Of a stretch of DNA of 64,000 nucleotides, positions 1 through 8,536 are shown piece after piece (positions within the stretch are counted from its first letter, which is position 1; each line of letters starts with the position of its first letter). The notes beneath the pieces are model-generated. The model was given only the letters and a program-made list of their open reading frames with translations. It ran no database searches and was not told the DNA's origin. The stretch covers positions 4,086,001 to 4,150,000 of the forward strand of contig NZ_CP109811.1 of NCBI RefSeq assembly GCF_014856545.2, written 5' to 3'. The position numbers and the translations under genes are program-made. Source of the DNA: Mesobacillus jeotgali (GTDB lineage: Bacteria > Bacillota > Bacilli > Bacillales > Cytobacillaceae).

Positions 1-15
1 TCTGTCTAGTGCTTA

Positions 16-114
16 GTTTACCATGGTATCAATAATAAATATACAATACTGCCCGGAGTATTTTGCGAAGGTTATATTTGGAAAAAATAACCTCCTCCGT
101 CTGAAATTGTGAAC
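16..114 (+). ncRNA. Candidate Moco/Tuco-type riboswitch in the tupR-tupABC leader
   Basis: The leader can fold into a closed multi-stem structure. An outer stem pairs GTTTAC (16-21) with GTGAAC (109-114). Inside it, CGGAG (about 53-57) pairs with CTCCG (about 95-99), and above that AGGTTA pairs with TAACCT, with a purine-rich bulge (TATTTTGCGA) on the 5' side only. Location in front of a tungstate transport operon, in a window that also encodes a tungsten AOR and MoaD, fits the molybdenum/tungsten cofactor RNA family, whose shorter Tuco variant is linked to tungsten genes. Assignment to that family is inference from memory of its shape. No intrinsic terminator is visible before the first gene, so control could be at translation. 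Confidence 0.45.
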
Positions 115-133
115 AACATGTGATTAAAACATG

Positions 134-166
134 ACAAAACTAAACGAAACTTAACAAAACTAAACA
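134..166 (+). repeat. Direct repeats upstream of tupR, possible operator
   Basis: Three near-identical units of about 10-12 bases (ACAAAACTAAAC, GAAACTTAAC, AAAACTAAAC) follow each other, and the inverted form GTTTAG recurs near 205. They lie between the candidate riboswitch and the regulator gene and could be the binding site of that regulator. This is inference from position and periodicity. Confidence 0.35.
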
Positions 167-231
167 AAAAGTATACCCATCTACTAAATATTCTATTATA
201 TTTAGTTTAGGATGAAAAGGAGGGAAACCAT

Positions 232-1152
232 TTGCAAATTTACACTCCCGATGAAATCGCTTCCATGCTGAAAATTTCCAAGCATACTGTCTATGAAATG
301 ATTAAGCGTGGCGATCTTGCAGCCTTTAAAGTAGGCAATAAAATGCGGATTGAAGAAAGCGAGTTTGAAAGATATAAAGCCAGCATGTCCGCAAACCCAG
401 TAAAAACACAGGAGTCAAAGGCGGCAGCCCAGCATTCTTTGCAGCTCGCAGGCAGCCATGATTTCCTTGTCGAACAGCTGGTAAAGTACATAGCGTCTGA
501 AGGAACAGGACTTTCAATCACTCCCTCCTACATCGGCAGTCTGGAAGGATTGATGATGCTTTACAGAGGCAGTGCCGACATCGCTGCGGTCCACTTGCTC
601 GACCCGGCATCGCAGCAATACAATCTTCCCTTCATCCGCCAGCTTTTTGTCCATGAGCCGATTACGGTGATGAGACTTGCTTCAAGGGAACAGGGCATGA
701 TCGTCGCAAAAGGAAATCCAAAGAACATCGCCGGAGTCAAAGACTTGGCTAGGGATGATGTCACGATCATCAATCGGCAAAAAGGTGCCGGAACCCGCTT
801 CCTGCTCGATTCATTCCTTGCGACTGAAAAATTGGAACCAGCAGCATTAAAAGGATATCAAAATGAGGAATGGACTCACCTGGGTGCGGCGGCACATATC
901 AGCAGAGGCACCGCCGATGCTGCCTTCGGAATCAGATGCGCAGCAAGCCAGCTTGGACTAGATTTCATCCCGCTCACTAAGGAACAGTTTGATCTTGTAT
1001 TCCGCTGGACTCCCGGAAACAAAGATGCGATCAAACATTTGATTGACCTGATCCAGCTCACTAATTTCAAGGACAGCATCGCGGACCTTGATGGCTATGA
1101 TGCTGAGGAATTCGGAAAAATCATCTATGGAAACCATTTATCGGAGGCATAA
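232..1152 (+). CDS. HTH regulator with periplasmic-binding-protein-like sensor domain (tungstate/molybdate type)
   Basis: Residues 1-50 form an excisionase/MerR-like helix-turn-helix (YTPDEIASMLKISKHTVYEM). Residues about 70-290 resemble a type 2 periplasmic-binding domain (PBP-like), so the protein probably binds an oxyanion or cofactor and then DNA. It starts at a TTG preceded by AAGGAGGG at about 217-224. It ends 4 bases before the tupA start and shares its direction, so the first gene of the operon probably regulates the rest. Related one-component regulators accompany molybdate and tungstate transporters in Firmicutes. Tungstate as ligand is inferred from the tupA neighbour. Confidence 0.75.
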   Translation: MQIYTPDEIASMLKISKHTVYEMIKRGDLAAFKVGNKMRIEESEFERYKASMSANPVKTQESKAAAQHSLQLAGSHDFLVEQLVKYIASEGTGLSITPSYIGSLEGLMMLYRGSADIAAVHLLDPASQQYNLPFIRQLFVHEPITVMRLASREQGMIVAKGNPKNIAGVKDLARDDVTIINRQKGAGTRFLLDSFLATEKLEPAALKGYQNEEWTHLGAAAHISRGTADAAFGIRCAASQLGLDFIPLTKEQFDLVFRWTPGNKDAIKHLIDLIQLTNFKDSIADLDGYDAEEFGKIIYGNHLSEA

Positions 1153-1156
1153 AACA

Positions 1157-2017
1157 ATGAAACTGAAAAATTTAATTTCTATCTTATTCGTTCTTATGTT
1201 AGCTCTTGTAACCGGATGTTCAGATTCTGATTCTACTGCCAATGAACCAGAAAAGGCTCCAAAAGAAGAAAAAACAGACCTGATTCTCGCGACTACAACC
1301 AGTACCCAGGACAGCGGGCTGCTTGATGTGTTACTGCCTGAATTCGAAAAAGAAAACAACTACAATGTAAAAACAATTGCGGTCGGTACTGGCCAGGCGC
1401 TTGAAATGGGAACGCGCGGCGAAGCGGATGTTCTGCTTGTCCACGCTCCTGCTGCAGAAGAAGAGCTTGTTAAGAGCGGCGATGCAATTAACCGCCAGAA
1501 AATCATGTACAATGATTTCATCCTTGTCGGCCCTGCTGAAGACCCAGCTAAGATAAAGGGGTTATCTGTTGCTGAGGCATTGACGAAAATCACTGAATCA
1601 AAAGCTTCATTTGTATCACGCGGTGATGATTCCGGAACACATAAAAAAGAACTAGAGCTTTGGAAAAAATCTTCCCTGGATCCGAAAGCACTTGGTGATG
1701 CCTATATCGAGGCTGGGCAGGGCATGGGTGCAACACTCAAGATTGCCTCAGAGAAAACAGGCTATACACTGACAGATCGCGCGACTTTCCTGGCGCAAAA
1801 GAAAAACATGCCTGACACGGAAATTCTGGTAGAAGGCGATGAGAGTCTGCTGAACATTTATCACGTTATGCAGGTCAACGATGATAAGCATGAAAAAGTA
1901 AATGCAGAAGGTGCGAAAGCATTCGTTGAATTCATGACTGCCGAAGGCACAAAGAATATCATCAAGGATTTCGGTGTGGATGAATACGGTGAGCCTCTCT
2001 TCTTCTTGTTCGAATAA
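1157..2017 (+). CDS. tupA: Tungstate ABC transporter substrate-binding lipoprotein
   Basis: A membrane-anchored binding protein that captures tungstate outside the cell. The N-terminus is a lipoprotein signal with lipobox cysteine at residue 21 (LVTGC). The conserved TTTSTQDSG motif at residues 46-54 is typical of TupA proteins and places the oxyanion-binding serines and threonines. The ATG at 1157 is preceded by GGAGG at 1143-1147; a longer open frame starting at 1088 overlaps the regulator and has no ribosome site. The length of 286 aa fits the family. Transport of tungstate rather than molybdate is supported by the motif and by the AOR gene in the same window. Confidence 0.9.
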   Translation: MKLKNLISILFVLMLALVTGCSDSDSTANEPEKAPKEEKTDLILATTTSTQDSGLLDVLLPEFEKENNYNVKTIAVGTGQALEMGTRGEADVLLVHAPAAEEELVKSGDAINRQKIMYNDFILVGPAEDPAKIKGLSVAEALTKITESKASFVSRGDDSGTHKKELELWKKSSLDPKALGDAYIEAGQGMGATLKIASEKTGYTLTDRATFLAQKKNMPDTEILVEGDESLLNIYHVMQVNDDKHEKVNAEGAKAFVEFMTAEGTKNIIKDFGVDEYGEPLFFLFE

Positions 2018-2071
2018 GAGCACCGGTAATGTATAATCGTATTATGCAGAAAATTTAGAAGGAAAGCCTGA

Positions 2072-2776
2072 TTGCGCATGGAACTTTTACTAGAAGGATT
2101 AAAAAAAGCTATAGAGATGATTCTGTCGAGCGATCCGGAGATTCTTGAAATTACCTTGCTGACATTGAGGGTGTCGATTTCTGCCGTACTTGTGAGCACA
2201 TTGATCGGTATTCCAACAGGTATGTTCCTCGGTCTCGCCCGTTTTCCAGGGAGGCGGTTCATCCTTGCCATCATCAATATTGGCATGGGCCTCCCTCCGG
2301 TCGTTGCCGGCCTGTGGATCACCCTTTTCCTGTGGCGGTCAGGCCCGCTTGGCGATTGGTCCTGGCTTTATACGCCGACAGCGATCATTCTCGCGCAAAT
2401 CCTGGTTTCATTGCCAATTGTCACAGCGCTGACAAGCACGGCCTTTCAGCAGATCAATCCGAAGTTGATCTTACAGGTGAAAGCGCTTGGAGCGACGAAA
2501 ATTCAGCTTTATTGGATCTTAATGAAAGAGGTAAAGCTGGCGATTCTTGCGGCCATTATCGCCGGGTTCGGCCGGGTCATTGCCGAAGTAGGAGCTGCGA
2601 TGATGGTCGGCGGCAATATCAGCGGCGAGACGCGAATCCTTACGACCTCAATTGTCATGGAAGTTTCGAAAGGCAATTTTGATATTGCCCTGGCACTTTC
2701 ATTCATCCTGATGACGCTGGCGTTCATCATTACATTCAGTTTGACTTATTTACAGCAAAGGAAGCGGAGCCTATGA
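2072..2776 (+). CDS. tupB: Tungstate ABC transporter permease
   Basis: Integral membrane subunit of the tungstate importer, with five or six predicted hydrophobic segments. An EAA-type loop (LGATKIQLYWILMKEV) at about residues 138-153 contacts the ATPase. The chosen start is TTG at 2072, seven bases after AAGGAA; an ATG at 2078 is the alternative. The stop overlaps the tupC start by four bases (ATGA), showing translational coupling. The 234 aa length matches TupB/ModB-like permeases. Confidence 0.9.
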   Translation: MRMELLLEGLKKAIEMILSSDPEILEITLLTLRVSISAVLVSTLIGIPTGMFLGLARFPGRRFILAIINIGMGLPPVVAGLWITLFLWRSGPLGDWSWLYTPTAIILAQILVSLPIVTALTSTAFQQINPKLILQVKALGATKIQLYWILMKEVKLAILAAIIAGFGRVIAEVGAAMMVGGNISGETRILTTSIVMEVSKGNFDIALALSFILMTLAFIITFSLTYLQQRKRSL

Positions 2777-3504
2777 CCCCACTGATTACTGTGAAAAATT
2801 TAGAAGTGAGAGCCGGGAAGAAAACCCTGCTTTCCATCCCCCATTTTGAGATTCAAGAGGGGGAAGTCCTTGGGGTCATGGGACCGAATGGCGCAGGAAA
2901 AAGCACGTTCATCAAAGCGTTATCGATGCTTGAAAAACCTGCCCATGGATCGATTTTTTTAAAAGGTCGCGATATCACGGTTGACCTGACACTGGAGGCG
3001 CGGAGAAAGTTCGCTGTCGCGATGCAGCAGCCGCTCCTTCTTGATACGACTGTTTTCCAGAACATCGCGGTAGGACTGAAGCTCAGGAATCTTCCACGCC
3101 AGGAAGTGAAAAACAAGGTCGCCTATTGGCTCGATAAATTCCACATCAGCCATCTTGCTAAAAAACAGGCTGCCCATCTGTCTGGCGGTGAGGCCCAGCG
3201 TGTCAATCTCGCACGGGCCATGGTCCTCGAGCCAGAGGTCCTGTTTTTGGATGAACCATTCTCAGCACTGGACTTCCCCACAAAGATCCAGTTATTGAAG
3301 GAAATCAAGTCGATCATCCAGCAGACGAAAACGACGACCGTTTTTGTCAGCCATGACCTTATGGAATTGAAATACCTGGCCGGAACGCTGGCGATCCTGA
3401 TGGATGGCGAGCTGAAGCAGACCGGTCCGACAGAAGAAGTGTTGTCATCCCCCAACACATCGACATCCACTTTTATAAATGATTGGAAAAGCCTTCTCAA
3501 TTAG
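2773..3504 (+). CDS. tupC: Tungstate ABC transporter ATP-binding protein
   Basis: The cytoplasmic ATPase that powers tungstate uptake. Walker A is GPNGAGKS at residues 37-44, the ABC signature is LSGGEAQR near 136, Walker B is VLFLDEP near 157, and the switch histidine is in VSHDL. It is the last gene of the operon and is followed directly by a strong terminator. At 243 aa it lacks the C-terminal regulatory TOBE domain found in ModC, consistent with TupC. Confidence 0.92.
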   Translation: MTPLITVKNLEVRAGKKTLLSIPHFEIQEGEVLGVMGPNGAGKSTFIKALSMLEKPAHGSIFLKGRDITVDLTLEARRKFAVAMQQPLLLDTTVFQNIAVGLKLRNLPRQEVKNKVAYWLDKFHISHLAKKQAAHLSGGEAQRVNLARAMVLEPEVLFLDEPFSALDFPTKIQLLKEIKSIIQQTKTTTVFVSHDLMELKYLAGTLAILMDGELKQTGPTEEVLSSPNTSTSTFINDWKSLLN

Positions 3505-3513
3505 ATTGTTTCA

Positions 3514-3546
3514 AGCATGGCTGCAGAAAGCCATGCTGTTTTTTTA
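3514..3546 (+). terminator. Intrinsic terminator of tupABC
   Basis: AGCATGGCT and AGCCATGCT form a nine-base stem around GCAGAA, followed by a run of T. It lies ten bases after the tupC stop. Confidence 0.9.
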
Positions 3547-3642
3547 TGGAAGTCAAAATAGTCTATTATCCTTAGCTATAAAATTCCGGATATAGTATGA
3601 TTCAATGCAAGCATTATTTTAACATAAAGGAGAGTGTATATA

Positions 3643-4395
3643 TTGAAATATGCAATCATCACAGGTGCTTCAAGAGGGCTCGGAGCTTCTGCAGCACAGA
3701 AAATGGTGTCTGAGGGAATTCATGTGATCACCGTGTCCCGGAGTGAGAACAATTCATTAAAGCAGGCTGCAGAACAATCCGGGGCGGGATATACCCATCA
3801 CAGCTGCGACCTTAGCTCAGAGGACCAGGTCTTAAGTGTATTCGCCGCAATTGCAGATGATGTTTTTAAAAAGGCGGAAGCTGTTTATGTGATTAATAAC
3901 GCTGGAATCATCGAACCGATTGACGTTGCAGGAGAGCTCGATGCGTCTTTGGTGCAGAAAAATATCCAGGTTAATCTAACAGCACCAATTCTGATCAGTA
4001 ATTTGTTTTTACAAAAAGCAAAGGAAGCCGACAGCAAGGTAGTGATCGCGAATGTAACATCTGGCGCTGGTGAGAGGCCAATCCAGGGGTGGAGCATTTA
4101 TTGCAGCACGAAAGCCGCTGTCAATATGTTCACAATGACCGCAGGCCTTGAGCTCAAGAACAGCGAGAGCAGCAGCAAGGTCATCGCCTTCAGTCCCGGT
4201 CTGATGGACACCGATATGCAGATGACGATCCGCTCTTCTTCTGAAGAATCATTCGCTGATGTCGATACTTTCAGGAATTATAAAGAAAGCGGCAGTCTAC
4301 GCAGCCCGGATACTGTTGCCGAAGCACTTGTGAATCTTGTATTGGACAATGACCTCGAAAACGGAAGAATTTATAAAGTGAATGATTTGCTTTAG
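3643..4395 (+). CDS. Short-chain dehydrogenase/reductase, YueD-like
   Basis: NAD(P)-dependent SDR. The cofactor motif TGASRGLG is at residues 7-14, NNAG follows the fourth strand, and the catalytic pair is Tyr153 and Lys157 (YCSTK). The 250 aa length and sequence style resemble Bacillus YueD (benzil reductase) and sepiapterin reductase-like enzymes, but the substrate cannot be read from sequence. Start is TTG at 3643, ten bases after AAGGAG; an in-frame GTG at 3634 overlaps the ribosome site and is less likely. It is a single-gene unit with its own terminator. Confidence 0.85.
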   Translation: MKYAIITGASRGLGASAAQKMVSEGIHVITVSRSENNSLKQAAEQSGAGYTHHSCDLSSEDQVLSVFAAIADDVFKKAEAVYVINNAGIIEPIDVAGELDASLVQKNIQVNLTAPILISNLFLQKAKEADSKVVIANVTSGAGERPIQGWSIYCSTKAAVNMFTMTAGLELKNSESSSKVIAFSPGLMDTDMQMTIRSSSEESFADVDTFRNYKESGSLRSPDTVAEALVNLVLDNDLENGRIYKVNDLL

Positions 4396-4444
4396 TATTT
4401 AGCGCAGTCCTGGTGGACAGTGGATATAGAAGTAGGAAGCCAAA

Positions 4445-4476
4445 AAGCGAAGGAGCACTGCTTCTTCGCTTTCTTC
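4445..4476 (+). terminator. Terminator after the SDR gene
   Basis: AAAGCGAAG pairs with CTTCGCTTT around an AGCACTGCT-like loop, followed by CTTC. It lies between convergent genes and overlaps the end of the opposite-strand gene. Confidence 0.7.
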
Positions 4477-4478
4477 AT

Positions 4479-5033
4479 TCACATATTCGTTTCCTTCGCC
4501 TGGTCAAGTTGCTCTTCTCCATTAGAATCAATGAAAAAGGGAATATTCATTTCAAGCAAAAGGTCCAGCAGTTCCTGTTTTTTCTTGATATTGCTTAACC
4601 CGATATTGAAAGCGGGGAATCCTGTCCTGACATTCAATCTCGCCAGACGCTGTCCGCCTTTTGGCATCGAGTCGATGTACTTAGCTTCATCATTTAAGAT
4701 AATGCCCAAAGTGGCATTATTATGTACCTCGTATGGCAGAAGCCCTTCGATATCCTCCCATGGAATAAAACCAGGACCTGCTTTGCCTCGCAATGTCAGT
4801 CCTTTATCACTGATCGTCACATTCGCTTCTTTTTCAAAGAATGTTTTCCCTAAAAATAACAGGCTCCATCCCAGTATGATGATCAGCGCACCAAACAGAA
4901 TTATCCCCATGCCATTCCCTTCCGGCTCGGACAGCATACTTATAAACCCGATGAAAGAACCAATGGTCATAAGGCCAATAACAGCAAAGAGAAATGCAAT
5001 TCTTATCTTTGAAAAGTAAAAATCCCTCTCCAT
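4479..5033 (-). CDS. Membrane protein of the STM3941 family
   Basis: A 184 aa protein of unknown function. Two hydrophobic segments at about residues 12-32 and 42-62 are followed by a soluble C-terminal half that ends in a charged tail. The pattern of two membrane helices and a PH-like domain (ISDKGLTLRG, IPWEDIEGL) matches the STM3941 family. The ATG at 5033 is chosen because AGGAGGGGAAAC lies just upstream; the open frame extends to 5084 without a better site. Confidence 0.65.
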   Translation of the reverse strand: MERDFYFSKIRIAFLFAVIGLMTIGSFIGFISMLSEPEGNGMGIILFGALIIILGWSLLFLGKTFFEKEANVTISDKGLTLRGKAGPGFIPWEDIEGLLPYEVHNNATLGIILNDEAKYIDSMPKGGQRLARLNVRTGFPAFNIGLSNIKKKQELLDLLLEMNIPFFIDSNGEEQLDQAKETNM

Positions 5034-5184
5034 GTTTCCCCTCCTCCATAATATACACTTGGATAAATTACCCATTAAACACAAACATAAACCAATTTAT
5101 TCCATATATTAATCATTTATTCTGCTCTATTTTTGGATACTTTTTTAGTATGATGGGGTAAGATTGATAATGGGAGTGGCGTAA

Positions 5185-6534
5185 ATGGATCGGATTTCTT
5201 TTAAAATCGGGGCGGTTTTTTTCATAACGATACTGCTGGTCGAAGGTTTCTTATTCTACTACCTTCATTCTTCTATCATCCATTCGAGGATTGACGAGGA
5301 GCTGGCTTCCCTGCAAACGCGGGGAAATAATCATCGTGATATCCTGGAAACTTCCTATAGCCAGGAAACCATTCACCATATTACGATCATGGAATCAAAG
5401 ACGGATACCCATGTCATTATCACTGATCGAACAGGCGCAATTGTTTCTTCTTCGGTCCCGATCGATAACTCCATACAGGATATCATTAAAGAAACACCTT
5501 CGGATGTACCGCGGACTGGCTTGATTTTAGAGGATGACTGGCAGGACAGGCAATATATAGCGTCAGTCAGTCCCCTGGAGAACAATGGTGCTGTTTATAT
5601 GTTCAAGAACACACAGCGCGTCCAGAGCCTGATTGCCAAGCTGAATAAACACTTCTGGCTTGCCGGAATCCTGCTGCTGATATCAATGGCTGTGATTACC
5701 CTTTTTCTATCCAGGTTCATCACCAAGCCAGTCATTAGGATGAATGAAGCGACTTATAAAATTCGCCAGGGCGACTATTCCGTTACTCTGCCGCGCCGTG
5801 GAAACGATGAATTGGGAGAGCTTTCAGAGTCGATCCAGGTACTGGCAGATGACCTGAGCCACATGAAAAGGCAGCGCAATGAGTTCCTCGCGAGCATTTC
5901 CCATGAATTGCGGACCCCTCTCACCTATATAAAAGGCTATGCGGACATAGCGGGCAAAGCAGGGACAGCAACAGAGGACACAAGTCATTACCTTCAAATC
6001 ATCCATGAAGAAGCAACGAAGCTTTCCGGTCTGATCAAAGGGTTATTTGACCTCGCCAAAATGGACGAAAACACTTTTACCATCCAAAAAGAACGTGTTG
6101 AGCTTTGTGAATTCATGCGTGGAATACACACGAGGATGGCACCGTCTTTCAGCGAAAAAAATATCGCGCTTAATTTTGACTGTCCTGGGGAAGTCTATAT
6201 CGAGGCCGACCCTACCCGCTTTGAACAAATCATCATTAATCTGCTTGATAATGCAAGAAAGTATTCTGATGAAGGTACTGCGACTTCAATGCAGGTTTTT
6301 AAAAAGAATGGCGCAGTTTATATCATCGTGAAGGATGAAGGAAAAGGAATTCCTAAAGAAGATCAGGCCTGGGTTTTTGACCGGTTTTACCGTGTCGACA
6401 AATCACGGTCAAGTGCTTTAGGAGGTTCAGGGCTAGGGCTTGCAATCGTAAAAGAGCTCGTGGAAGCGCATGGCGGAAAAATCATTCTCAGCAGCGAGCT
6501 TGGCAAGGGCACAACTTTCGAAATCATGATCTGA
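5185..6534 (+). CDS. Membrane sensor histidine kinase (orphan)
   Basis: A two-component sensor kinase. The first membrane helix is at about residues 7-28, followed by an extracellular sensor of about 120 residues, a second helix near 155-177, HAMP, a HisKA domain with the phospho-accepting histidine in SISHELRTP (about 240), and an HATPase domain with N box NLLDNARKYS, G1 GKGIPKE and G2 GGSGLGLAIV. All catalytic boxes are intact. No response regulator is next to it on either side, which is unusual for a kinase with this architecture. The signal is unknown. Confidence 0.9.
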   Translation: MDRISFKIGAVFFITILLVEGFLFYYLHSSIIHSRIDEELASLQTRGNNHRDILETSYSQETIHHITIMESKTDTHVIITDRTGAIVSSSVPIDNSIQDIIKETPSDVPRTGLILEDDWQDRQYIASVSPLENNGAVYMFKNTQRVQSLIAKLNKHFWLAGILLLISMAVITLFLSRFITKPVIRMNEATYKIRQGDYSVTLPRRGNDELGELSESIQVLADDLSHMKRQRNEFLASISHELRTPLTYIKGYADIAGKAGTATEDTSHYLQIIHEEATKLSGLIKGLFDLAKMDENTFTIQKERVELCEFMRGIHTRMAPSFSEKNIALNFDCPGEVYIEADPTRFEQIIINLLDNARKYSDEGTATSMQVFKKNGAVYIIVKDEGKGIPKEDQAWVFDRFYRVDKSRSSALGGSGLGLAIVKELVEAHGGKIILSSELGKGTTFEIMI

Positions 6535-6585
6535 TTGGTTTTAAAATCCTGAAACATGGAATACATAACTAGAGGGGTGATGTCA

Positions 6586-6888
6586 TTGAAACAAGTTAAT
6601 TCGTTGGTGGAAATTGTTGAAGCTGTAAAGAAAGACAGCAATGGCAACAGAGTTTTGCTCAATCAGCACGAGACCTCACGCTCCGCCGTCACTTTGGGTG
6701 ACGAAGACACAGAATCCGGCACGAGGCTCCATGTGAAAGCAATCCTTGACAACACGCTCTACTACTCAGAAGTATTTACCGATGACACACTGTATGAGGA
6801 AGCAAACAGCCTGATACAGGAGCTGAAAGGTCTGGCAGAGGTTGAGTTAGTAAGCGAGGAAGAGATTGACCGACTAATTGAAAAGTAA
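6586..6888 (+). CDS. Uncharacterised small acidic protein
   Basis: A 100 aa soluble protein with no motif I recognise. It is predicted alpha/beta, with an acidic C-terminus (VSEEEIDRLIEK). TTG at 6586 is chosen because GAGGGG at 6572-6577 lies eight bases upstream; ATG at 6580 would be only two bases from that site. It follows the sensor kinase by 51 bases and may be co-transcribed with it. A terminator follows. Confidence 0.65.
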   Translation: MKQVNSLVEIVEAVKKDSNGNRVLLNQHETSRSAVTLGDEDTESGTRLHVKAILDNTLYYSEVFTDDTLYEEANSLIQELKGLAEVELVSEEEIDRLIEK

Positions 6889-6897
6889 GTGATAATG

Positions 6898-6926
6898 GGC
6901 AGCTGTGTGCAGGCTGCCTTTTTATT
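6898..6926 (+). terminator. Terminator
   Basis: GGCAGC and GCTGCC form a stem with a short loop, followed by TTTTTATT, just after the 100 aa protein gene. Confidence 0.75.
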
Positions 6927-7013
6927 ATGCCTAACCTCGGTTAAAAAGTTTTACATATTGCCACCCTTTTACCGGGAAAACTAAGATTGTACTCACTAAA
7001 AGGAGGGCTTGTA

Positions 7014-7169
7014 ATGACGAAGAAGTTCAATAAAGGCAGCAGAAACCAAAATTCTCCCAAGCTCGGGAACCAGATGGCCGAGTTTTCCGGCGAATTGACA
7101 AGCGGCGACAACAGCAAGGGAAACAAACACAACAAAGACCAGAGTGATAAAACCGATCGTCACCATTAA
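7014..7169 (+). CDS. Small hydrophilic protein, SASP-like in composition
   Basis: A 51 aa protein rich in Lys, Asn, Ser, Gly and His, with no hydrophobic core. Such proteins are common among minor spore proteins of Bacillus, but I cannot assign a family. AAAAGGAGGG stands seven bases before the ATG at 7014, a strong translation signal for a real gene. A terminator shared with the convergent gene follows. Confidence 0.6.
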   Translation: MTKKFNKGSRNQNSPKLGNQMAEFSGELTSGDNSKGNKHNKDQSDKTDRHH

Positions 7170-7178
7170 TGTGACCAT

Positions 7179-7211
7179 GAAAAAAGCCGGCAAACAATTG
7201 CCGGCTTTTAG
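7179..7211. terminator. Bidirectional terminator
   Basis: AAAGCCGGCAA and TTGCCGGCTTT form a perfect stem with A and T runs on both sides. It serves the convergent small genes at 7014 and 7399. Confidence 0.85.
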
Positions 7212-7399
7212 TCCATATCTGTCAGAATGGCTGTCTGGTTATTCAGGTTAGCAGGATCGACTCCGTTGCTTTCATTTTCATCGTAAAAAGCCTCCTGGAG
7301 CTTCATGTTCGCTTCCGATGTTTCCCTTTGTTCTTCTTCAGAACCTGGATTGACAGGCTTTGCGTTTGAATCAATATTAACAAACTTATCCTTTTCCAT
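7208..7399 (-). CDS. Uncharacterised small acidic protein
   Basis: A 63 aa, strongly acidic and Asn-rich protein without recognised domain. AGGAGGG lies nine bases upstream of the ATG. Its codon use and translation signal support a real gene; function unknown. The end overlaps the shared terminator. Confidence 0.55.
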   Translation of the reverse strand: MEKDKFVNIDSNAKPVNPGSEEEQRETSEANMKLQEAFYDENESNGVDPANLNNQTAILTDMD

Positions 7400-7483
7400 G
7401 GTGTATCCCTCCTGATGCTAGTATCAGCCTTGGACTTTACTTTTACCCGGATAATGGCTAAGGCGAACTAGAAAAATCAGGAA

Positions 7484-8401
7484 TTACCTGCGGACAGAAG
7501 CTGCCATCCGGACATAAGTATGCCGTTTGCCGCGTACGACAATGGAATAGGCCATAATGTTCTCAGGTGACGCGATTCCTCCTGCCCCGGCGTCCCCAAT
7601 ATGGTAGAGATCGGCTCCGGCCATCTTGCTGTTCAGGGCAATTTGTTTGATCGTTTGCTCATCCGCCCCCTCCTGGCTAGTACCTGTCGTCAGGATTGCT
7701 AGCGCTCCTTTTTGGTGGACGAGCTCAACTAGCTTAGCCGTCTTTTCAACCGTAAAACCTGGTACTGTGCCTGGCGAAGGAATCAGGATAATGTCAGCAC
7801 CTGCTTCGACAAACCTATGCAAGGTTTCTTCCGTCATCATTGTGCTTCCCGTCTCACCAGCCACCCCTGCACCATGCATCTTTCCCGCAATGATCAAACC
7901 ATCTGGGCCGAACGCTGCCCTGGCTCTCTCAATCGCCTTCGTGATCTCGGCATTCGTCACGCCTGTTTTAGGATTGCCTGTCAGGCAGACGAAATCGAAG
8001 CCAAGCTCCTCCGCTCTTTTGAGGGAAGCATCGGTAGCAATCCTTCCTTCAGGCAGCTGCTGCAGCGCCTCAAGTTTGTCCGCCTCGAGGTCAACCGGTT
8101 CAAGGTTCAAGCCAACAGGACGGCCGATGAGCTTTTTTAATTGGGTGATTACTTCCGCAGGTTCTGCTTCTGGCAAGCTTTCAATCGAAGGATTCATTAC
8201 ATCGAAGAAATTCAGCAGGATCAGGTCTGCGCCAAACGCGGCAGCCAGTTCCGCATTCGTCACGGCAGGGTAAAGCGGCGAGAATGCTCCGATTACCTCA
8301 GATAAAATCGTCCGCCCCTCCGAAGCAATGATCGCCTTTTTCAAACCCTGTCCTGTCATTTGTTCAAAATCTGAGGCTGTGCAGTCAAGCAGACGTTTCA
8401 T
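7484..8401 (-). CDS. DUF7916-like TIM-barrel-type protein linked to PTS
   Basis: A 305 aa protein of the family now called DUF7916, often mis-named as a haloacid dehalogenase-like hydrolase. Alternating strands and helices with glycine-rich turns (IIAGKMHGAGVAGETG, GADIILIPSPGTVPG, DLYHIGDAGAGG) suggest a phosphate-binding TIM barrel; the fold is inference. Homologues commonly sit beside PTS sugar transporters, as here. A terminator and a repeat separate it from the PTS gene, so it may be transcribed from its own promoter. AGGGATATAATC precedes the ATG at 8401. Confidence 0.6.
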   Translation of the reverse strand: MKRLLDCTASDFEQMTGQGLKKAIIASEGRTILSEVIGAFSPLYPAVTNAELAAAFGADLILLNFFDVMNPSIESLPEAEPAEVITQLKKLIGRPVGLNLEPVDLEADKLEALQQLPEGRIATDASLKRAEELGFDFVCLTGNPKTGVTNAEITKAIERARAAFGPDGLIIAGKMHGAGVAGETGSTMMTEETLHRFVEAGADIILIPSPGTVPGFTVEKTAKLVELVHQKGALAILTTGTSQEGADEQTIKQIALNSKMAGADLYHIGDAGAGGIASPENIMAYSIVVRGKRHTYVRMAASVRR

Positions 8402-8466
8402 GATTATATCCCTCCATTTTATGTATAGGTTCTAGTTCACCAATTTCTCCATTTAGATAGCCTGTA

Positions 8467-8503
8467 AAAAAAGACCTGGCGGTGAAATGCCGCCAAGTCT
8501 GTC
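8467..8503 (-). terminator. Terminator after the PTS gene
   Basis: On the minus strand GACTTGGCGG and CCGCCAGGTC pair around CATTTCA and are followed by seven T. It ends the PTS transcript before the DUF7916-like gene. Confidence 0.8.
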
Positions 8504-8536
8504 TAGCTAACTCAAAAGTATAAATTTTTACACTTA

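Noticed and set aside
4420..5019. Plus-strand open frame of 199 codons
   Set aside because: It is antisense to the STM3941-like gene, which has a good start signal and family match.
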